Shown here piece by piece: positions 56,198-64,000 of a stretch of DNA of 64,000 nucleotides (the first letter of the stretch is position 1; every line of letters begins with the position of its first letter). A program made the position numbers and the translations under genes. Under the pieces are notes generated by a model, which was not told where the DNA came from, searched no databases, and worked only from the letters and a program-made list of their open reading frames with translations. The stretch comes from Phoenix dactylifera (Eukaryota; Streptophyta; Magnoliopsida; Arecales; Arecaceae): NCBI RefSeq assembly GCF_009389715.1, contig NW_024067740.1:558001-622000 (forward strand), read 5' to 3'.

Positions 56198-58342
56198 GTG
56201 AGCCCGATGCCTTTACTCTCTGATTCGATCCATCTATTTTCTCTTTTCTTCTTCTTCGTCTTCTTCTTTTGTTTCTCCTTCCCCTCTTCTCTTGTCTTCC
56301 CTTCTCTTCTCCTCCTCCTCACTCCCCTCCTCCCTTGTTCCTTGTTTCCTTCGCTGCTTCGATTTAGAAAGATGCACATTTTAGTCCTTGCCTTCTTTCC
56401 ACTCTCCTTCCGGACGTGCTCGCGGCGTGTCGTTAACTAGGACTTGGTTTTTATAAATCAAACAGATGGTTGGCAGATGGTCTTTTAGGATCACCGTCAT
56501 GGCGATATCAACTGTCAGTTCACGTGCATATTCGCCTTCGGATTCTATCCATCCAGAGGGCCTAGCAGGACTTGTTCCTGTCAGCCATAATAACGGATGG
56601 CATGGATATGGGCTCTTTATATTGTTACCATTTAACTTCAATTAAATCACACCTTGGTAGGTCGATATCGTTCGCTACCTGATTCGTGCCTCTGTTTACA
56701 TCATGCAATCCTGTCATAAAATTTCTGTGCACATTCATGCAGCGATTGATTGACTCTTTCCCGATGCCATTTTTCATGTCTTGTTACGTACCTGGTTGAG
56801 CAGCACTATGCAACCGCATAGCTTCAAAGCTTTCCCTTAGCATCCTGCGTTTTTTCCTTGGAATGTGGATTGATGATGGGATAATATGGTTTCCTGGCGG
56901 AATCTTTTCAACTTTATGTGCTAAGTATAATGATAACATCAGAAAGAAAGAATTGAAGAAATCATGGCCGACCATACATTCGTGTGTATTTGTGTGTGCT
57001 TTAATCTCTAGATTCATTACATAGATAGAATAGACCATGCACCAGCAGCCTCAAAAGTTGTTAATGTTTCACCTTAAGCTCTTGATTATTCAAAGCCACT
57101 AAGTTGCCAAAGTTTTCCTTTTTGGCCAAAACCTTGTTTGTCATGTCATGCTTGCGGCAGAATGGATGTTGTTAATGGCCTTCTTGCTCCTGGCTTCTAT
57201 TCTCGGTTGGTTATTTACTGTGTTGCTTAAACTATTTCTATTTGCAATCATTTTGTTTTTCTGGCTGTCAATAATGAGGTCCTTCTCATTTAACCTATCA
57301 CATTTTCTTTGTATTACGTTTTTGGCAATCCACTCCCTTGGATCGCCAAAGGATAGGTAATCATCTCATTTCATACATCATTAGATACCTGCCTATTATT
57401 CGAAGAATAATCACATTACATTGTTAAGTAGTTTATTGAGGTGCATAGATATGTCCGGTGTGTGCGAGGCTTGTCCGAATTCCGAAATAATCAGTAACAA
57501 AGAAATGAATTGAAGTCTTAGTTTTCAGGGTGTCCTCTTGCTTCTCGATTTGCCTTGGCTAACTGTGTTAGTAATTCTTGATTCTTTTGTTGTGAGCCGG
57601 ATTGGGCGTTTGCCCAATTCTTTCCTTGAAAAAAGAAATGATTGAAAATCTGCTGATTTTAACTAAATAAGATAAACAGAGAGAGTGACAGGCATCGTGG
57701 CTTGTGGTGAAGAGTTGGGGGTCTTCTTCTCTTTATTTTTGAAGCTTTTCTTGGCCCTTGAATTCCCCAGCATCTTCTCTCACGAGTACGTTACACAGGC
57801 ATAGCTCTGTGACATTGTTGTTTGTTTTTCCCCTTCTTCGTTTCAATTATCATTGGATTTCTTTTATCCATCCATCTATCTAGCTCAAGGGAGGATTGAT
57901 GGGAGACTTTTTATGAGGGCTTGTGGAATTTCTCCATTCATGAATGAATTCCCACTTCCATCTGACATTGGGTTTTGTTGAGCACCACTCGTTTGTTGCT
58001 CTGCTTGAACCCCAAAATCATGGCTCCCTCAGGTATTATTTTGTTGTTGTCTTCTAGCCTCTATCTGCTGTTTTTATGAAAAACCTGATTACAAAAATGA
58101 GGAGTTTGTTGTTCCAGGCTTTCTTGGAAGACTGTATAGTAAGGTGACTTTCAGACTGTGACCTGCTTTTTTTCTGAGCTGAAAGCAGTGTCCCTTTTGT
58201 TAACTTACTCCTAGTTTAAATTTTATAAGTCAAGATTGGTTGCTACTTATCCAGAATGAAACATCAGCTGGATGTTCCTTCATTTGTTGCAGGTGAAGGT
58301 TTACTGTGAACTTTTCTGAGCAGAATCTTCTTTGTTCTGACG

Positions 58343-61300
58343 ATGAGTACGAGTGAAGCAGGAGAAGCAGTCGAGCAACATGGAACAGCTTTGGATGAGG
58401 AGAAAAAGAGAGTTAGATGCAAATATTGTGGGAAGGATATCCCTGGTTTTAACCGTCTCAAGCACCATTTGGGTGCTGTGGGGAGTGATGTGACAGCATG
58501 CACTGAAGTTCCAGCTGATGTTAAAGCATGCATGAGGGAAGCCCTGCTCGAAAAGAAGAAAGATAGGCTGCTCAAGGAAGTAGGGGAAATATATCATCCA
58601 GATCTTCCTTTGAAGAGGAACTTATCTCCTGCTTCTAGTGAAGTGAGACGCTGCCAATGGAGACCAACCCAACCATCTGCTTCAGAGAAGGAAAAAAGTG
58701 CTGTGGATGCCTCAGCAGCGGGTTCTTATGCAAGTAGTTATCATCTCAAACCATCCCAGCCAACTTACTTGGAGAAAGGAAAGAAAGTTGCAGAGCCTTC
58801 TTCAGCAGATGGTGCAAATGGAGGCATTGCATGCATGATACAAGATAGGCATACAATTGTTAAGGAAGAAGTGAAGGATGAATCAGTATTGTTTGTTGAA
58901 AAGTGTATTGGTAGTTTCTTTTATGAGGCCGGTATTGATCTTGCTGGGATTAAGTTACCTTCTTTTCAGAGAATGATTGATGCTGTCCAGGGCTGCGGAA
59001 CTAGGTTCAAGGTTCCAGCGTATGACGAACTTCAGGGATGGATCCTCCAGCAGAAAGTGAATGAAGTTCTTGTGCATGTGGAAGATGTTAGGCGTTCTTG
59101 GGGACGAACTGGGTGTAGCATCTTGCTAGATGGTTGGACTGATCAAAGGGGCAGAAACTTGCTTCGTTTTCTTGTGGATTGCCCCCAGGGAACAATATTT
59201 TTAAGATCCGTGGATGCGTCAAATGCTGTTCGAGATGCTGATGCATTTTTTTTGTTGCTTAGTAAAGTAGTTGATGAGGTTGGTGCCCTGAATGTAGTTC
59301 AGATTGTTGCTCATGATACATCATACTACATGGAGGCTGTAGGCAAGAAACTAGTAGAAAAGTATCGGTCTATATTCTGGACATTATCTGCGGATCATTG
59401 CATAAATATGATTTTGGAGAAAATAGGCATGATGGATCATGTGAAGAAGGTACTTATGGATGCTAAGACCATCACAAGGTTCATTTACAGTCATGCAGTG
59501 CCTCTAGAACTGATGAGAAAGCACATTCATGGGAGAGATCTTGTCAAATCATCAGATTTGAAGTCAGTAGCATCCTTTATTACATTGAAAAACATGATGT
59601 CTGAGAGAGAAAATTTAGTTAATATGTTTAGTTCGCTGACGTGGTATGCCTCAATTTGGGCTTCTAGAACTACGGGCAGACTAATAGCTGAATTGGTAAA
59701 AGATCCCTTGTTTTGGGCTGCTGCCGTTGATATATTAAAAATCACAGATCCTCTACTTTGTGTCTTGCATCAGATCCACCGAAATGATGAAGCTCCAATT
59801 GGATTTATATATGATGCCATGGATCGAGCAAAGGAAGCAATAAGAATGAATCTAGGTGGTGATGAAGCAAGATATTTGCCTTTTTGGTATCAAATAGATA
59901 GCATATGGGATGGTTATCTTCATAGCCCTGTTCATTCTGCTGCTTACTTTCTAAATCCAAAGCTTTTTTATTCGAGCGATTTCTTTGTGGATGCCGAAGT
60001 TACTAATGGACTTCTGCACTGCATTGTCCGTTTAGTGGAGGACCAGCATGACCAAGAGCTGGTAGTTCTGCAGCTTGATGCATATAGAGCAGCTTCCGGT
60101 GGATTTGCCGAAGATACCGCAATTGACCAAAGAGTAAAAATTCCACCAGGTCAGGAAATTTTTTTTTATATTATTTAGAGTTATCATTCATCAATCTAAG
60201 CATGGAAATGAGATGGCTGTCACAGGAGTTGATCATGACTAGTACACAGCTTCAGCTATCATCATTCTACCTTTTATATCCTTTTACCTAGTATTGCTTT
60301 TATGGAAAATTGTGTAATACATTCACCATGAACCAGAGGAAGCTATAGTATTTATTGGAAGAAGTTTTTGAGCAAGGTAGATACTCCCACAGGGTTAATA
60401 ACAAGGCATTGAGCAATGTGACTAATAATTTTGGCCTTTATACTTAGCGTTGTTTCCCAAGATATGTTTAGCAGCTTTGAGAGAAACTGCTGATCATTCA
60501 ACAATATCATTAATGGAGAACTGGCATATGGGATGAGGACTAGATAAGATGGATAGGTGAGTGTAATTAATGTGACAGTTAAGTGAGAACTAATTTAACC
60601 CATATCAGTGGGATATAGAAGCAAAAATTAGGCGCTTGCTAGCAACCTCAATTTATATTGCCATCAAGAGTTGCAGGACAATTATTAAAAGCGTTGTAGT
60701 TAAGGAAATAGTGGATTTCAGAATCACATAACTTGTAGATTCAACTGCATTTGCCTGTGTTCTAATGATGTGACTTCACTCATTTTCTAATTATTTGAAG
60801 GTTCATACAAATCTGATCTGATGAATTTATGTACTTATATTCTCCAATGGTCTTGGAATTTCTTTCCACTGGAGCTGAATTGGGTTCTTGCTCCTAGATC
60901 TAAAATCCACAAATTAAGAATTTCATCCTTGTAATATTTTTGGAAGTCTATTGTAAAGGAAGCTTATTCTAATCTTTAGGCTAACTCATGCAGATGTTGA
61001 CTGCAATTAGTGCATATTCTCCAGTTACCAATTAAGTTGTATCTTCAGGTGTGCTTTACATAAAAAATCCTTGAGACTAACAAATGTGTGAAATTGAAGG
61101 TCAATTTTCCAAGAAAGAATCAAAAATGCTTATTACACTTGAATGAATCTTCACAGCTTTTTAGAATTTGTTCTTTCGGTCTTGGCATGTTGCAAGCAAT
61201 ATTTTTCATCTTTCATGTGCTATGTCTTTATCCAACTTCCTTGCAGCATTTGGCCATTCTACCATTTTCTTTTCTTAAAATTTCCCGTTCATATGGTCAA

Positions 61301-61791
61301 TGGCATCATTGCTTCTTTTTGTGTTTTAATCTTCTTTTGAATATGCCCATGCATATTGTCGAGGATAGCGATGCTGCATCACATAGTACATCTCATGCCA
61401 TATCTTAATCACATCTGCAGCAATGACCTGTATGTGAAATTATGGGTTCTTATATTTGTGTGTCGGCGCTCTGAGAATCTCCTGTACCTTTGCGCTTGCA
61501 GCTTTGTGGTGGTCTCTGTATGGAGGACAAAGTCCTGAATTACAAAAACTTGCCATTAGAATCCTAAGCCAGACTTGTAGTGGCTCTGCAAAATACAAGC
61601 TTCGAAAAGCCTTATCCGAGCAGTTGCATGCAGAGAGAAGGAATTGTATCGAGCAACAGAGGTTCCGTGATTTGGAGTTCGTTCATAATAATCATCATCT
61701 ATGGCATTCTCCATCCAGCAGGGAGCAATGGAGCTATATTTGCCAAGAGGAGCTTAACCCGTCAGATGAATGGGTAGTAGAGGGCAACTAA
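58343..61791 (+). CDS. hAT-transposase-derived protein (BED finger, DUF659, dimerisation domain)
   Basis: Exons 58343-60149 and 61502-61791 (TAA) join in frame into 698 residues. A BED-type zinc finger lies at about 26-60 (CKYCGKDIPGFNRLKHHLG then C53 and EVPADV). Residues about 200-350 form the DUF659/RNase H-like part (GCSILLDGWTDQRGRNLLRF). The hAT dimerisation domain is in exon 2 (WWSLYGGQSPELQKLAIRIL). It lacks terminal inverted repeats, is spliced, has a long GC-rich leader and is free of stops, all fitting a domesticated host gene and not a mobile copy. The usual PCAAHC-type motif reads LSADHC here, so catalysis is doubtful. Function is unknown; related proteins are nuclear DNA-binding factors. 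The 1.35-kb intron (60150-61501) holds nothing recognisable. Confidence 0.87.
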
Positions 61792-62189
61792 CTCCAAACC
61801 TGCATTAACATCTTTATCTTTATCTCCATCTTTTTGCTGTGCCGTATGTTGTTACCCAAGTTTACCTATCCCAGCTTCGGCCTATGCATCCCGCAATCAA
61901 AACATTAGATGGGCCGTTCTGTGAAATTGTCGGATATTACCTGTCTGATTCGTCAGGTAATATTTGTATGATCTTGGCTTCGAGGGTGTGGGTGAAAAGA
62001 AACAGTCTTCGATGTTTATCTCTGAGGGTTTCAAAATTGTTATGGCTTAAAAGTTTCTTTTTGTTAAGGAGTTTGTCGTTCGGGTCGTTTTACTTGATTT
62101 CTGAAAAGGGATAAGATGGCAATATGAGCTAATAACTTAGTAAGAATCTCCTGCACATGCACACTAGAATGAATAATAATGATGGTATC
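61792..62189 (+). other. 3' flank of the hAT-derived gene
   Basis: T-rich sequence following the stop codon, probably 3' untranslated region, ending directly at a retroelement LTR. No gene seen. Confidence 0.5.
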
Positions 62190-62654
62190 TGTTGCTGGAA
62201 ATTGGATCCGGAGGTAACCGCGGACCGAGGGAGAGGCGTTCCAGCTGGTGGTGCGGCGGCTGACGGCTGCCTCCGGCGGACCTGCAAGAAGCCTATGGCC
62301 GAGGGTTCCGGCGCAGGCCCTCCGATGCTTAAGTCAAAGGGGGGTTTGTAGGTGAGTTTATGGAGCAATAAAGCAGTAATTTTGTAGAGGGAGAGAAGTT
62401 GAGAGAGAGAGATCCCCTTGCCTCGCAAGCGTTCCCCCCTCTTTATAGGAGGGGGTGTGGCGGTTATTCATCCTTGATTGCGATTGCGCATATCTCGGAT
62501 TAAATAGGTTACCTTAGATGGCATAGGCGTTCAAATTAGCTGGCAATCGGTTGAGATGGTAGGAATTCAAATTTTGACAGCTGTGGTGACGGAGACTGCG
62601 GGATTTGATCCCGAATATGGAGGATTTGGTGCTTCCTTCTTTATGTGGGCGATC

Positions 62655-62770
62655 CGCGCTCGGCTTTCTGAGGTCGGCCTTCTGAGCTCGGCCTTCGGAG
62701 CTCATGCCTTCTGAGCTCGGTCTTCGGAGCTCGGCCTTCTGAACTCGGCCTTCTGAGGTCAGGCTTGCTG
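62655..62770. repeat. 15-bp tandem repeat array (GAGCTCGGCCTTCTG)
   Basis: About seven diverged units in the U3-like part of the LTR. A related array is at 63621-63755. Confidence 0.85.
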
Positions 62771-63214
62771 TCGGATTCGGATGCTTTAACCATATGTGTT
62801 GGGTGATCCATTTTTTCCTCCAACACTATCCTCCGACTTTCGAGTTCGAGCCGTTTTTGAGCTCGGGCGAAAGAAGTAGCTAATCGTTGATCATCCTGTA
62901 ATATAGCCAAATATCTATGGAGATGTATGTGCCAAGTAGGGTGTACCTCTCGTGCAGTCGGAGCTAACGGCCTTAAGCCGAGCTGTCCAAGCCGAGCTAA
63001 GCGACTTTGCTCCGAGGTCGACTTCAGCGGCCTTCTTTGGCTTGTGGTCGACTCAGCAGGGTGCCTCCACTCAGATCGGGGCGTGTTGTCGTAGGAGGCG
63101 TCGAATGTTATCGAAGGGCGTCGAAATGGCGTCCCGAGGCATCCCGACCTTGGTTGAGGCTTTGTCGAGTAGTTCCAAGTTCGAGGGAGCCTTAGCTCGC
63201 GGTTGACTCAGCGG

Positions 63215-63310
63215 GTCATCCCGAACTCGGTCAGGGCATCCCGATCTTGGTCGGGGCATCCGAGCTTGGTCGGGACATCCGAACTTGGTCGGGACATCCG
63301 AACTTGGTTA
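63215..63310. repeat. Short tandem repeat (GAACTTGGTCGGGACATCC)
   Basis: About five diverged units of 17-20 bases. Confidence 0.8.
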
Positions 63311-63321
63311 GGAAATTATTG

Positions 63322-63480
63322 GAGATACATACAGGAGACGGACCTCGTCCGTTGGCGATCGTGCGCCCCCACTCGGAGCGGGGCGACTTTGGAGATGGAG
63401 ATACCCGCAGGCGACGGACCTCGTCCGTTGGCGATCGTGCGCCTCCACTCGGAGCGGAGCAACGTTGGAGATAGAGATAT
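63322..63480. repeat. 76-bp tandem repeat
   Basis: Units begin at GAGATA at 63322, 63398 and 63474 (partial). Each has GACCTCGTCCGTTGGCGATC and CCACTCGGAGCGG. Confidence 0.9.
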
Positions 63481-63620
63481 CCGAGGGTCGTCTTTTGCAT
63501 TCTCCGACCTGAAAATATGTAAAATATTGAAATTATTTAAAGCTAAAGTGGCGTCCCATACCTTTTGGAGACATTTTGATGACTTCCGAGCTTCGAAGTC
63601 CCTTAGGACTTGGCTCAGCA

Positions 63621-63755
63621 CCGGCCTTCTGAGCTCGGCCTTCTGAGGGAGGCGTTCTGCGCTCGGGCTTCTGAGCTCGGCCTTCTGGGGGAGGCGTTCT
63701 GCACTCGGCCTTCTGAGCTCGGCCGTCTGAGCTCGGCCTTCTGAGCTCGGCTCTC
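63621..63755. repeat. Second 15-bp GGCCTTCTGAGCTC array
   Basis: About nine units of the same type as at 62655-62770, some changed to GGAGGCGTTCTGC. Confidence 0.85.
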
Positions 63756-64000
63756 AGTGAAAGCACTAGCTGTTAAGGTCACGGAAAATGAAGGTCGGCC
63801 TTGTGTCGTGAGGTACCGTCTGCTCTGGGAGGGTCCGCGTAGGTACCACGCCCTCGCATGGTTTTGTTCCTCCGGTGCGGGATCTAGTCCTGTTACCAAA
63901 AGAGCCCTCCTAGCCTGGCGACCGAGCGCCGTCCTGAGGACTTACACCCATGAGGAGGGAGTACATGCTGGTCTCTTACTTGCTACAAGCCTTGATGATC

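Larger units (their letters stand above)
62190..64000 (-). repeat. Gypsy-type LTR on the minus strand, runs past the window end
   Basis: The left border TGTTGCTGGAAATTGG is, on the minus strand, an LTR end (...CCAATTTCCAGCAACA). A TATA box (CCTATAAAGAGG, minus) is at about 62440-62450 with a CT-rich transcribed leader below it. The part above is U3-like and full of tandem repeats. Because the host gene lies to its left, it must be the 3' LTR of an element that continues to the right, or a solo LTR. GTATC at 62185-62189 is the candidate target duplication; the partner is outside the window. Confidence 0.6.

Noticed and set aside
62655..63755. Regular short repeats that could be mistaken for a CRISPR array.
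   Set aside because: The window is eukaryotic, the repeats are directly tandem without unique spacers, and they lie inside an LTR.

Overview
This is a plant nuclear window, most likely from a monocot and probably a palm (Arecaceae). The genes are split by many GT-AG introns, the introns carry nested transposable elements, and none of the coding regions is bacterial in layout. The palm assignment is inferred from gene and repeat style only; no search was run. Five host gene models and one broken gene could be assembled by hand from splice sites.

Layout. 205-6276 (+): the last 15 coding exons of a PRMT5-type arginine methyltransferase, whose N-terminal part lies before the window; an Au-like SINE sits in one intron. 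7203-11835 (-): a complete NiaP/OCT7-like major facilitator transporter with one probable GC-AG intron and a start codon that seems to stand alone on its own exon. 12799-15141 (+): a broken relative of the Aha1 (Hsp90 ATPase activator) N-terminal domain. 20539-24752 (+): a MYB-CC (PHR1-like, probably PHL6-type) transcription factor. 26912-49003 (-): a CAX2-type vacuolar cation/proton exchanger stretched to 22 kb by insertions in its introns. 58343-61791 (+): a host-like gene derived from a hAT transposase (BED finger, DUF659, dimerisation domain).

Mobile DNA dominates the second half. CAX intron 3 (about 14.8 kb) holds a complete Ty1/copia element (35357-45263) with 2417-bp LTRs of equal length that differ at nine sites, a TCACC target duplication, an iMet primer-binding site and one intact 1307-residue polyprotein. 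It lies in the same direction as CAX and inside an older hAT-like MITE. CAX intron 9 holds an RTE/L1-type LINE fragment that is itself split by a 2.3-kb insertion. Gypsy-type LTR sequence lies at 53239-55086 and from 62190 to the window end.

The most unusual structure is a family of TACCGG-rich, palindromic, CpG-dense elements flanked by 9-10-bp target duplications (23970-24289, 27772-30113, 47386-47689, with remnants near 1806-2053 and 30631-30734). One is in a PHL6 intron, one splits the LINE, and one sits inside an inverted-repeat element. They look like non-autonomous Mutator-like elements, but I do not recognise a named family.

The PHL6-like, NiaP-like, CAX2-like and hAT-derived genes are, from memory, also close together on Arabidopsis chromosome 3 (At3g13010-At3g13050 and At3g13320), so the backbone of this window may be an ancient conserved gene block.
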